Assembly: GCA_900755005.1 (NCBI GenBank)
Contig: CAAEEX010000111.1
Location: 1 to 48,837, forward strand
Direction of reading: 5' to 3'
DNA from: an uncultured Collinsella sp.
GTDB lineage: Bacteria > Actinomycetota > Coriobacteriia > Coriobacteriales > Coriobacteriaceae
Length of the DNA stretch: 48,837 bases
Positions 23,713 through 32,065 of this stretch are shown in pieces. The notes under the pieces are model-generated. The model was not told the origin of the DNA, made no database searches, and was given only the letters and a program-made list of their open reading frames with translations. Position numbers and translations under genes: made by a program. Position 1 is the stretch's first letter. Each line of letters starts with the position of its first letter.

Positions 23713-26700
23713 CTACCGACGTTTGGTGAACACGAACACGCCGACGATGGCGAGACCAATGACGCCGGCGGCAACGCCGACGATGGCGAGCGGATTGGTG
23801 CCAGTCTCCTGCTCGGAAGCACTATAGGACTTCTTAGCAGTGGTCGTGGAAGCAGCGCCCGTATCGGACTTGGAATCGGACTTTTTGTCGGACTTGCTGT
23901 CCTTCTTGTCAGACTTGTTGTCAGACTTCTTGTCGGACTTGTTGTCCTTGGTCTCGGTCTTGGTCGACACCGTCGTCTTGGTCACCGGCTTCTGACCCGG
24001 GGCGACAGCGCCGCCAGCCTGCTGGCCCTTCGTGCCGGAGCCGGAACCCGTGCCAGTGCCAGCACCGGAACCGTTGCCAGCGCCACCATTGCCGCCATTG
24101 GAGCCAGAACCACCATTGCCGCCAGGGTTAACGGCATTCTTGGTCCACTTGGCATACAGCGTCAGATCGGCCGTCACCGGCGTACTGAAGTCATACGCCT
24201 GCGTGCAAGCCTCATCGGTATACCAACCGCCAAAAGTGTAGCCATCGCGCGTCGGATCGGCCGGCTTGACCAGCTTGCCATCGGACGTAGCAACAAACTT
24301 AGTGTCGCAAGCAGACCCGCCGTTGGAATTAAAGGCAACCGTCCAAGACTCAACGGCCCCCAGCTTGAACAGAGTGCCCGAGTCATTGATGTAGTACAGG
24401 TTGCCAGATGCATCGGCAATGACCGGAGAGTCGCAGTGCTGGTGATGGCCAGCCGCATCATAAATCTGCGTCGCCTCTGCATCGCCGAGCGTATAGCGAT
24501 ATACGCCACCACCAGCAGAGTAGTTGACGTAATCCTTGCTATCCGCGCTGTTAACGGTGAAGTACACATAGGTCTTGCCGCCCTGAACACTCACCAGCGG
24601 AGTAGCAGCAATACCGTTAAATCCGGCCGGCAGTTCTTTACCGTCAGCAGCGGTGACCATCGTGGTCTTACCGGTCTTCAGATTATAGAGAGCCAGAGCA
24701 GAGCCAGTAGCCGTCTGTCCGCCGACAATCAAGTTTTCGCCAGCCACCGCCGGTGCGCTCATGTTATTCGTAAGACCCAGATCGACCGTCTTCTGCTCGC
24801 TCAGTACGCCCTTCGCCGAAAGCGAAATCACATGGAGCTTTCCGTCGTGCGTCATCTGATAGAAGGTCGAACCATTGGACGGATCGGCGACACAGTCGGC
24901 GTTCGCGAGAGCGCCGAGCTTCATGGTCGAAACGACATCGCCCGTCGTCTTATCAATGCACTTAAGCGTACCCGCGCTCGTAGGAACGATGGCATACTTA
25001 TCCGTCAAAGCCGCACCAGTCCAGTAATAGCCCTCGGCAGGGTCGATGTTCTGCCAAGAAACTTCGCCCGTGGCAATCTTAATGCGCGCAAAGGAGCCGT
25101 TGCCGTAGGTCGCGTTGTAATTCTCGTCATACGAAATATCGACCGAGCCTACATAGACGTACTCGCCGTCCGAAACGACGGTGCAGGAGCTCTGCGTCAA
25201 GTCCGTCAAACCAGGCGTCAGCCACTTGCAGATCAGCTTGTCTGCAGTAATCGCCTGGACCGCACCGCCGTTGAGCGGAACGATGATAAGGCCATTGGTA
25301 TAGATCGGACGAGAGGTATAGCTCACCTTGGAGGCAAGCGGCGCAGAGGCAACCTTTTTGCCCGTGGACGAATCGATCTTAATGAGCTCGTTCTCGGTCG
25401 CGATGTACACAAAGCCGTTAGCAATGACAGGCTCGCTGCAGTTGGCATACTGCTGACCAGACTCGGCCTTCCAATCGAAGGCCCACTTAAGACCGGCGGC
25501 CTGCGCAGGCGTCTTGGCATCCGTTACGGTCGAACCGTTGCCACTGTTGCCGTAGCCGGCCCACTCGGCATCCCAATCAGGAGTCGTCGCACTCGGGTCC
25601 ACGACAATCTTGTCGGGATCGGGCATGGCCGAATCGTCGGTGGTATAGGCAAGCGTAACCTTATCGCCGCTCTTGAGCGTAATCTGATTGGCGCAGAGTA
25701 AGGAGGGCTCTCCATTGATATACAGATGCCAGTATTTATTGGTCGCACCATCATAGCCGTACGTCTTGCCTCCGAACGGCGAGTCGATGGAATTGAGGAA
25801 CCAGTACTCACCACTCTGGGAGCCGTTGTACGTAACGCCCTTGGCCTTCAGGACCGTCTCAATAAAGTTCTGGGCAGTAGAGCCTTCGAGCAAAGAAACA
25901 TTGCTTGCCGAGCCCCAGCGAGTATTGTTGCCGTTGACATCGGGACCGATAACATCGACAGAGCCAAGAACCTGGCCAGGAAGGGCATCGGCGTCAGCAC
26001 CATACATAAAGGTGACGGCGTCACCCTCTTGGAGCTCGTAGGCACCGGCGCCAACGTCGGCGAACTTGCCATTTACGTAAAAGCGCCAATAGCTATTGGT
26101 CGCAGCATCATAGCCACAATAGGACTCATCATCGAACGGCGAATAAATGCCGTTGAGGAACCAGCCCCGAGACGATTCGCCGGCATCGAGCTTAAGGCCG
26201 GTCTGCTCAAGGAGATCCTTGGCAGTAGAGCCCGCCTTGAGACTCGTCTGACCCGTCGAAGCCCAAACCTGCTGCTTGCCGTCCTTGTCCTTGCCAAGCA
26301 CCTGAACGGAAGCATGGACAGAATCGGACGGCAACTGGTCGCCCCAGCCACCGTAGAACCACGTGACGGTATCGCCGGCATGGATGGTGACATTGTCCGC
26401 CGTATAGTCACTCGACTTGCCGTTGATGAACAGCTGCCAATAGGTCGAATAATCGAGCGGCGTACCCAGCTCAACACCGTTGTACTTAAGGCTCAGAATG
26501 AAGGAGCCCGCAGCAACGGCGTCAATATCGTTCGCCTCGAGTGCGACCTTCGTAAGGTCAAGTGCGCTCGAGCCGGACGTCACCACATACTGCGCGTTAT
26601 CGACCCAAGTCTGAGTCTTGCCCTGGGCATCGCGACCAATGACGGTCACATTTGCGGCAACCTGGTCCTTAACGACAGGGGACGAGCTACCAGCCGTATA

Positions 26701-27549
26701 GGCAAACTCAATCTTCTGCCCCTGGGTGAGCTTGACGCTGCTCGCGCCAACCGAGGAAGACGCGCCGTCAACGAACAGCTGCCAGAAGGCATAAGTCGTC
26801 GGATCGTAGGCTAGCGTGCGACCATCGCTCGGGGATGTGATGCTTTCGAGGTAGAAACCGTATGCCGTGTTCGGTTCGTACTTCGCCTTGAAGCCTGTCT
26901 TCTCCTGCAGCTTAATGAAGGCATCCGCAGCCGTCGCGCCATCGTCGAGCTTGAGCTGCGTAGGCGCCACCCAGGTCTGAGCCTTGCCGTCGGCATCGGT
27001 GCCGACAATCGAGAACGAGACCTCGACTTGCTTCTTGGCGACATCGCCAGTTTCTGTCGAGTTCTCTGTCTGGACGGCAGCCGCGGCGGCAGATCCTGCT
27101 TGGCCAGCGGATGCCGTCGAAGACTGCTCGCTCGTGGCGGGGCTCTCCCCCGTCGCCGAGCCTTCGTCGCCAGTTGCTGCCTCTGTTGTGGCGGCACTGG
27201 CTGCAGGCGCGCTCCCGGAATCCGAAACCTCGGCGCCGCTCTGCTCAGCGGCACCGCCCGCAAGCGCTGCGTCCTCGCCCGGCGTCGTAGCCTGAGCCAC
27301 AGCCTCGGCAATGCCCTCGGCGCCCTCGGCCCACAGCTGAGCCGGCGTGGTGCTGAAGGCCATCGCGAAGGCCAGGAATGCCACCAGGCCGCGCTTGGCT
27401 ACGCCGCGTGCAATCGCGCCACGGCGATGCAGCGAGGCGCGCTCGCGCTCGTCCTCAAACATATCCATTTGTCCCCCATTGTCTGTACTTGGAGCATTGC
27501 CCAGCGGCTGCCCCACGTCATCGCGCATGTTACGCTCGAGTTCCCCCAT
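23713..27549 (-). CDS. Large exported protein: four DUF4430 repeats, PQQ-like propeller, InlB repeat, C-terminal anchor
   Basis: Protein of 1278 residues. ATG at 27549 follows GGAAGGGGG. After a cytoplasmic head comes a signal peptide with KRGLVAFLAFAMAFSTTPAQLWA (written in two parts: KRGLVAFLAF and AMAFSTTPAQLWA). An Ala/Glu-rich stretch follows, then four DUF4430-like repeats of about 115 residues (roughly 170-285, 287-403, 408-521 and 525-641), each with a TWV or similar edge strand, a (F/Y)WxLFVNG-type segment and a G(D/Q)xVxxxY end. Residues about 686-1068 form PQQ-type propeller repeats (GFVYIATENELIKIDSSTG). An InlB B-repeat follows (YTFGGWYTDEACTQAYDF, ~1070-1138), then a Gly/Ser and Lys/Asp-rich linker and a C-terminal membrane helix ending TKRR. 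ETGTNP precedes the helix instead of LPxTG. The riboswitch suggests a cobalamin-related role. Confidence 0.88.
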   Translation of the reverse strand: MGELERNMRDDVGQPLGNAPSTDNGGQMDMFEDERERASLHRRGAIARGVAKRGLVAFLAFAMAFSTTPAQLWAEGAEGIAEAVAQATTPGEDAALAGGAAEQSGAEVSDSGSAPAASAATTEAATGDEGSATGESPATSEQSSTASAGQAGSAAAAAVQTENSTETGDVAKKQVEVSFSIVGTDADGKAQTWVAPTQLKLDDGATAADAFIKLQEKTGFKAKYEPNTAYGFYLESITSPSDGRTLAYDPTTYAFWQLFVDGASSSVGASSVKLTQGQKIEFAYTAGSSSPVVKDQVAANVTVIGRDAQGKTQTWVDNAQYVVTSGSSALDLTKVALEANDIDAVAAGSFILSLKYNGVELGTPLDYSTYWQLFINGKSSDYTADNVTIHAGDTVTWFYGGWGDQLPSDSVHASVQVLGKDKDGKQQVWASTGQTSLKAGSTAKDLLEQTGLKLDAGESSRGWFLNGIYSPFDDESYCGYDAATNSYWRFYVNGKFADVGAGAYELQEGDAVTFMYGADADALPGQVLGSVDVIGPDVNGNNTRWGSASNVSLLEGSTAQNFIETVLKAKGVTYNGSQSGEYWFLNSIDSPFGGKTYGYDGATNKYWHLYINGEPSLLCANQITLKSGDKVTLAYTTDDSAMPDPDKIVVDPSATTPDWDAEWAGYGNSGNGSTVTDAKTPAQAAGLKWAFDWKAESGQQYANCSEPVIANGFVYIATENELIKIDSSTGKKVASAPLASKVSYTSRPIYTNGLIIVPLNGGAVQAITADKLICKWLTPGLTDLTQSSCTVVSDGEYVYVGSVDISYDENYNATYGNGSFARIKIATGEVSWQNIDPAEGYYWTGAALTDKYAIVPTSAGTLKCIDKTTGDVVSTMKLGALANADCVADPSNGSTFYQMTHDGKLHVISLSAKGVLSEQKTVDLGLTNNMSAPAVAGENLIVGGQTATGSALALYNLKTGKTTMVTAADGKELPAGFNGIAATPLVSVQGGKTYVYFTVNSADSKDYVNYSAGGGVYRYTLGDAEATQIYDAAGHHQHCDSPVIADASGNLYYINDSGTLFKLGAVESWTVAFNSNGGSACDTKFVATSDGKLVKPADPTRDGYTFGGWYTDEACTQAYDFSTPVTADLTLYAKWTKNAVNPGGNGGSGSNGGNGGAGNGSGAGTGTGSGSGTKGQQAGGAVAPGQKPVTKTTVSTKTETKDNKSDKKSDNKSDKKDSKSDKKSDSKSDTGAASTTTAKKSYSASEQETGTNPLAIVGVAAGVIGLAIVGVFVFTKRR

Positions 27550-27609
27550 CGGGGTCCCCCTTCCCTCCAGAGCCCTATGCACACCGGCGGCATACGCCGC
27601 AGCCGCATG

Positions 27610-27783
27610 CAAGATGGGAGGCGATCCGACTTAACCTTAACGGCTCAGGCGCGTCGTCCGATCTGCGACGCGAACATCCCGAGCCAAGAGGAATTACGGT
27701 TACTGGTACAGCCGGGGACTTGCACCCCGATTCTCCCAAACGCGCAGGAAAACCGCGCGTTCGTGCGTCTCCGCACCACCATC
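27610..27783 (-). ncRNA. Cobalamin (AdoCbl-type) riboswitch
   Basis: On the minus strand the core GGGGTGCAAGTCCCCGG (about 27729-27713) and GCTGTACCAGTAACCGTAA (about 27712-27694) match the conserved B12 riboswitch core, where GGTGxxAxTCC is followed by GCTGxxCC and ACxGTxA. Upstream is a stem AACGCGC/GCGCGTT, and downstream a nested stem (GGCTCGGG...CCTGAGCC enclosing GCGTCG/CGACGC). The AAGTCGGATCGCC segment near 27631-27619 fits the B12-box side of the closing stem. It lies 60-230 bases before the start of the DUF4430 protein and should repress it when cobalamin is plentiful. Ends are approximate. Confidence 0.88.
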
Positions 27784-27820
27784 TAGGCCATCGATTATTA
27801 CCGTCAAAATGGTATCACGC

Positions 27821-27848
27821 AAAAGGGCCCCGCACACAGGCGAAGCCC
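27821..27848 (-). terminator. Terminator of the ubiB operon
   Basis: On the minus strand GGGCTTCGC (27848-27840) and GCGGGGCCC (27833-27825) form a 9-bp stem counting two G-U pairs, followed by TTTT. It lies about 50 bases after the ubiB stop and separates that operon from the riboswitch. Confidence 0.7.
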
Positions 27849-27899
27849 AAGGTAAAAGCTATTGTTTGCGATAGGAAAATGCGGTGACGGTCGCAGCCT

Positions 27900-29663
27900 C
27901 TAGTGTTTGCCGCCGTGGCTGTTGAGCCAGATATTGCGGCCCAGCATAAGCGCCAGCACCAGCGCGCTCACGTAGCCCATAAAGCCAATGACCGGGATAC
28001 CAAACACAACCGGCTCGATGCGTGCGTAGTACACCACCGACGAACCGATAAACAGGCCGGCGATAACGATAGCCATCGACATGCGGTCGATAATTCCGCC
28101 CAGCTGTCGCAGCGCCTTATCGCTGCTCATGATCTGCGTGTTCACCTTAAGCTGCCCGCGCGTGAGCATACGCGAAGCCAAGCCCAGATACTCGGCCGCC
28201 TCGAGCGAGCCTTTTGCCGCGCGATAGCTGCTCGCGGCAAGATCGCGTCCCATATCACGCACGCGCGCATAGGTGCTTTTTTCGTTTTTGATGTGCGTCT
28301 GGATGATTTGGATCATGTTGACGTTGGGCATGTACTCGGTCAGCAAACCCTCGAGCGTCACCATGCCGCGCGCGAACATCGTCACCACGCTCGGCAGCTC
28401 AACGTCATTCTTACGCGCGAGGTTTAACAGCGAGGTCAAAAACTCGCCGATATCCAAATCCTTCAGGTCAAGGCCCGCAAAGTCAGCCACGATAAAGTCA
28501 AGATCGGACAAAAACGCTGAATGATCGAGCTCGGCCGAATCGCCACGCGTCACGGCAAAGCGCATGAGCGAATCCTTGAGCTTTGGCACGTCGCCCTCGG
28601 CCACGGCGAAAATCATGTCCTTTACGATACCGCGATCGTGGCTCGACATGCGTCCGACCATGCCCAAGTCGATAAAGTAAACGATGCCGTCCTTGAGAAT
28701 AATGTTTCCCGCATGCGGGTCGGCATGGAAAAAGCCGTCATCGAGCACCTGCGTCGAGTAATCCTCGACGATTGCGGCACCGATCTTTTCCAAGTCATAG
28801 CCCTCGGCCACCAAGCGTTCAGGATCGGCGATCGAAATGCCGTCGACGTAGTCCATAACCACCACGTGCTCGGTGCACAGGTCCAGATAGGATTTAGGGC
28901 ACGTCACGCCATGAACGCTCTTATGGAACTCGTAGAAGTCGTTGAGGTTTTTGGCCTCGGCCAAAAAGTTGGTCTCCTCGCGAAACGAGGTCCACAGCTC
29001 CTCGACTACGCCGTGCAGGTCAACAAATTGATCGGTGTTGACGAACTTGGAAACGATACGCACCACCGAGCGGATGATATCGATGTCCTGTGCCATAACC
29101 TGCTGCGCACCGGGGCGCTGCACCTTGACGGCCACGTCCTCGCCCGTCACCAGACGAGCGCGGTGCACCTGCGCGAGCGATGCGCTACCAAGCGGATTGG
29201 GGTCGATCGCATCGAACATCTCTCCCAGGCGCAGGCCGTATTCTTCTTCCAGACAACTGAGTACGACCTCGTACGGCACCGGCTCCACGTCGGACCGCAG
29301 ACGACGCAGCTCGTCGCAAAAGCGTTGCGGCAGAATCTCGGACCGGTTGGCCAGAATCTGCCCCATCTTGACGAACATGGGGCCGAGTTCCTCGAGCAGG
29401 CGGCGCAAACGAACCGGCGTGAGGTTATCCCACACGCGGTACTTTTTGACCAGGCGAACAATCTGCCCGATGCGTTCGCGACGACCCGCCGGCGTGAGCT
29501 GGTATTCTTCATCCGGCGCCATCGCGTCGGGCTCCTCGGGGACCATATCGACAGCGCGCGGCTTCTTGCGAGCGCCCGAGACGGCGGCATCGACCTCATC
29601 GACAACCGCCGCCTCGTCACCCAAGGGGTCTAGATTGTTGTAATCGGTGGTGGAATCTGCCAT
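27900..29663 (-). CDS. UbiB/ABC1/ADCK-family atypical kinase
   Basis: Membrane-associated protein of 587 residues in the ABC1/UbiB family. Known members are ADP- or ATP-binding proteins that support quinone or lipid metabolism. Visible motifs are FVKMGQ (the KxGQ motif, residues 98-102), the Ala-rich nucleotide loop GSASLAQVHRA, VAVKVQRPG with the invariant Lys, EETNFLAEAKN, FFHADPHAGNI (catalytic loop) and IDLGMVG (metal-binding Asp). Two C-terminal hydrophobic helices (about 526-570) anchor it. The first 60 residues are an acidic extension. ATG at 29663 has a weak ribosome site and lies eight bases after the stop of the phasin-like gene, suggesting coupling. The substrate is unknown; menaquinone or membrane-lipid homeostasis is inferred only from the family. 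Confidence 0.92.
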   Translation of the reverse strand: MADSTTDYNNLDPLGDEAAVVDEVDAAVSGARKKPRAVDMVPEEPDAMAPDEEYQLTPAGRRERIGQIVRLVKKYRVWDNLTPVRLRRLLEELGPMFVKMGQILANRSEILPQRFCDELRRLRSDVEPVPYEVVLSCLEEEYGLRLGEMFDAIDPNPLGSASLAQVHRARLVTGEDVAVKVQRPGAQQVMAQDIDIIRSVVRIVSKFVNTDQFVDLHGVVEELWTSFREETNFLAEAKNLNDFYEFHKSVHGVTCPKSYLDLCTEHVVVMDYVDGISIADPERLVAEGYDLEKIGAAIVEDYSTQVLDDGFFHADPHAGNIILKDGIVYFIDLGMVGRMSSHDRGIVKDMIFAVAEGDVPKLKDSLMRFAVTRGDSAELDHSAFLSDLDFIVADFAGLDLKDLDIGEFLTSLLNLARKNDVELPSVVTMFARGMVTLEGLLTEYMPNVNMIQIIQTHIKNEKSTYARVRDMGRDLAASSYRAAKGSLEAAEYLGLASRMLTRGQLKVNTQIMSSDKALRQLGGIIDRMSMAIVIAGLFIGSSVVYYARIEPVVFGIPVIGFMGYVSALVLALMLGRNIWLNSHGGKH

Positions 29664-29671
29664 CTGCGCTG

Positions 29672-30088
29672 CTACTCGGCCTCTTCGGTATCCTTCGCAT
29701 CGTCGGGCTCAACGGACTCGACGGGCACCGAGGTCACGTTGTCCTCGACCGAATCGACGATGTCGCGCACATGGGCCAGGAAGGCCGTGCGCTCGGGGGC
29801 TGTCATGACGCGGACGCGAGCCAGAATGAGCTCGTCGAGCACGCGCTGGGCCGCGGTCTCGCCCTGCATGCCCAAGCGCTCGGTCAGATCGGAGATGGTA
29901 CCGCCGGCCTGTTCGAACATGTCGGACACACTGCGGGCGATACCGGGGGCGCCTGCGTCCTTGCGCACCTGCTCGCCCTTGGTGTTAAGGTCGTCGAGGA
30001 CCTTCTTGCTGCCCTCGACGGCAACGGCGGCGGCGCCGAAGCCCACGTTGATGGCGCCGTTAACAAGCTGATCGAGTTTCATAACCAT
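29672..30088 (-). CDS. Phasin-like helical protein
   Basis: Protein of 138 residues, almost wholly alpha-helical. The start (MKLDQLVNGAINVGFGAAAVAVEGSKKVLDDL, an amphipathic and partly hydrophobic segment) is followed by a KGEQVRKDAG turn. The layout recalls the phasin/PhaF-like family, in which a surface-binding helix precedes a KGE-type motif. The C-terminal 25 residues are acidic. ATG at 30088 follows GGAGACAACC and is preferred over a TTG four codons earlier. Immediate coupling to ubiB suggests a joint role at the membrane or a lipid surface. The phasin label rests on general likeness and is moderately secure at best. Confidence 0.6.
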   Translation of the reverse strand: MVMKLDQLVNGAINVGFGAAAVAVEGSKKVLDDLNTKGEQVRKDAGAPGIARSVSDMFEQAGGTISDLTERLGMQGETAAQRVLDELILARVRVMTAPERTAFLAHVRDIVDSVEDNVTSVPVESVEPDDAKDTEEAE

Positions 30089-30187
30089 GGTTGTCTCCAA
30101 TCACAAACAACTGCATTGGCGTCCTTGTACCCAAGATTGAGTGAAAGCGACAAAGCGTTTAAGCGCTATTCGATCGACGGGAAATCC

Positions 30188-31711
30188 CTATCTCACGTTG
30201 TCGTTCATCGCGAAAGAGTTCTTCATGGCGCAGCTCGTGGTGTAGAGCACCTTGCCCAACAGGGCATCGGTCTCCACGCGCACGAGCTCGGCAAACTCCT
30301 CGTTGGCGCGTGCAAGCTCGGCAGGCACCTCGGCCTCGGGCAGAACGGCTACGGCAGCGTCGACGTCATGAATCTGCTTGTGGCCCATGCCACCGACCTT
30401 CTCCTGATAATCCTCGACTGCGCGGCCGCACTCATGGAAGCGGACGTCGGCCAGCGCGCCGATCAGGCGGTTGGCCCAGTAGAAGTTTTCGGACGTCACG
30501 CGAGCCTGCGTGTCGGCAAAGTACTCGGGCATGGTCTCGACGTTGGCGTACAGCGGAACCAGCGCGTTAAACGAGTTGGAGCCAAAGGCCATCCACTGCA
30601 CGGCGCGGTAGGCCGGATGCGCATAGGGGCGCAGCTGCAGCACAGCGAGCTGGCTGTTGCGGTTGATGCCGATGGGGCGATAGGCGCCACGCGTGGCGGG
30701 CGTGCCCTTGCTGCCGTAGCAGTCGTACTCCGTGCCCTGGTAGTGGCTCGAGAGTACGTACTTGATGTCCTCGATGGTCACCTTGCGCTCGGGCACGCGG
30801 CTCCAGGGAATATCGTCGCTCTCGGGCGTGTAGTCGGCCTCGGGACCGTCCCACACATCGCTGGGGTTAAGGCAGCGCTGCATGTACCACGCGCGCGGCG
30901 TGTTGTAGACGTGGTCGCTGTCGCTGTGCGAGCCAAAGGCCTCGCGCGGGTTAAAGACCGTCGCCGGGCCGTCGCCCTCAACGCCCAGCGTCAAGTCCAG
31001 ATGCCACTCGGCCATCCAGGCACGCAGGTCGGCGGAGCACATGTGATCGGCCTGGGCGCCCTCGGCGTCATCCAGGTCAAAGCTGTCGATACCCAGCTGG
31101 TTGGGCATGGTCACATAGGCGTCATCGGGCACGCGCTTGGCGATCCAGTGGTGGCCGCCGATGGTCTCGAGCCACCAGATCTCGTCCACGTCGCTAAAGG
31201 CGATGCCGTTGTTCTCGTAGGTACCGTAGCGCTCGAGCAGGTCACCCAGGATACGAACGCCGTCGCGGGCGGACTTGGCGTAGGGCAGGACCAGGGTCAC
31301 CATATCCTCCTCACCCAGGCCACCAGGCTGCGCCGGCACATAGCCGTCCTCACCCTCGTTGCCCTTGGCGGGCACGTAGTCCACAAGCGGGTCGGCGCCG
31401 CGGACGCGCTCGTTGGTGGTGAGCGTCTCGGTTGCGGACATGCCCACATTGAGCTCGTTGAAACCGGCCTCGGCCCAGATGCCGTGGCCCGGGACAACAT
31501 CGGGGACGCTCGTGTAGCGCATGGGGTTATCGGGCAGTTCAACGGTCAGGTGACTCAGGACGCTCGTGTAGACGCGCGGCTGCTCGTCGGGATGCACCAC
31601 GCGCATACGCTTGGGCTCAAACACCCCGTTGGACGAGTCCTCGTTGCGGGCAACCAACGTCGACCCGTCGTAGCTCGCGTTCTTACCGACCAAAATCGTT
31701 GTGCACGGCAT
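30188..31711 (-). CDS. C69 family dipeptidase (PepD-like)
   Basis: Ntn-hydrolase dipeptidase of 507 residues. ATG at 31711 follows AAGGAGG; the product begins MPCTTILVGKNASYDGSTLVARNED (shown in parts: MPCTTILVGK, ASYDGSTLVARNED), where Cys3 becomes the N-terminal nucleophile after processing, as in Lactobacillus PepDA. Further family segments are GHGIWAEAGFNELNVGMSATET, PYAKSARDGVRILG, DEIWWLETIGGHHWIA, RVPDDAYVTMPNQLGI and the substrate-side HYQGTEYDCYG. No signal peptide is present, so it is cytoplasmic and degrades dipeptides from peptide import or turnover. Nothing in the region suggests an operon; a long repeat-filled gap lies upstream. Confidence 0.93.
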   Translation of the reverse strand: MPCTTILVGKNASYDGSTLVARNEDSSNGVFEPKRMRVVHPDEQPRVYTSVLSHLTVELPDNPMRYTSVPDVVPGHGIWAEAGFNELNVGMSATETLTTNERVRGADPLVDYVPAKGNEGEDGYVPAQPGGLGEEDMVTLVLPYAKSARDGVRILGDLLERYGTYENNGIAFSDVDEIWWLETIGGHHWIAKRVPDDAYVTMPNQLGIDSFDLDDAEGAQADHMCSADLRAWMAEWHLDLTLGVEGDGPATVFNPREAFGSHSDSDHVYNTPRAWYMQRCLNPSDVWDGPEADYTPESDDIPWSRVPERKVTIEDIKYVLSSHYQGTEYDCYGSKGTPATRGAYRPIGINRNSQLAVLQLRPYAHPAYRAVQWMAFGSNSFNALVPLYANVETMPEYFADTQARVTSENFYWANRLIGALADVRFHECGRAVEDYQEKVGGMGHKQIHDVDAAVAVLPEAEVPAELARANEEFAELVRVETDALLGKVLYTTSCAMKNSFAMNDNVR

Positions 31712-32065
31712 GCGCATCCTCCTTGAGCGAAGAAATCAAACGATAACAGTGTATCGCTTCGGCGCAGAAAGGGCGAAACCGCGGCGCTGGCAACCCCTGT
31801 GGTCAAAAAATGCCAAATGTGAGTACTGTCACCAATTTAGTAACATCAATTTTGCTACGTATGGGTGCCAAAAGTCTACATTTGTTCAAAAATTAGATGA
31901 TGTAATTCCTCATAGGTCCAATAAAATAGGCTCTTTATCGATAATAAATATCGTTAGAGAGCCTATTTGACCTAAAGAATATGTGACTATCTTGGCAACA
32001 GTACTCATATTTGGCATTTTTTGTCCACGGGGTATAGAGCTAACCCCTCAAACAGCCCAAAACGC
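31712..32065. other. Low-GC intergenic region dominated by a MITE-like element
   Basis: The gap between folD (3' end) and the dipeptidase start. Base composition is markedly AT-rich compared with its surroundings. Nearly all of it is the nested inverted repeat at 31794-32032. No ORF was found that looks coding. Confidence 0.6.
31794..32032. mobile_element. MITE-like element with ~40-bp terminal inverted repeats and nested hairpin
   Basis: The ends (31794-31835 and 31992-32032) are near-perfect inverted repeats that begin CCCC(T)GTGG, continue CAAAAAATGCCAAAT and run to GAGTACTGT, with one indel and a few mismatches. In the centre is a second hairpin: AAATAGGCTCT (31924-31934) with AGAGCCTATTT (31958-31968), and inside it CGATA/TATCG. 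The element is about 239 bases, AT-rich and without coding capacity, which suits a non-autonomous transposable element. No clear target duplication was found. A structured regulatory RNA is the main alternative. Confidence 0.6.

Noticed and set aside
23524..25701. Plus-strand ORF of 725 codons opposite the DUF4430 protein
   Set aside because: It lies opposite a gene with clear domains, spans two genes of the other strand and shows Arg/Ile-rich composition without any motif.
29771..31726. Plus-strand ORF of 651 codons opposite the C69 dipeptidase and phasin-like gene
   Set aside because: Antisense shadow; the minus-strand products have full family signatures and ribosome sites.
31794..32032. 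Low-GC region as an attachment site or prophage remnant
   Set aside because: There is no integrase, tRNA or direct repeat nearby; the inverted-repeat structure fits a MITE or RNA element better.
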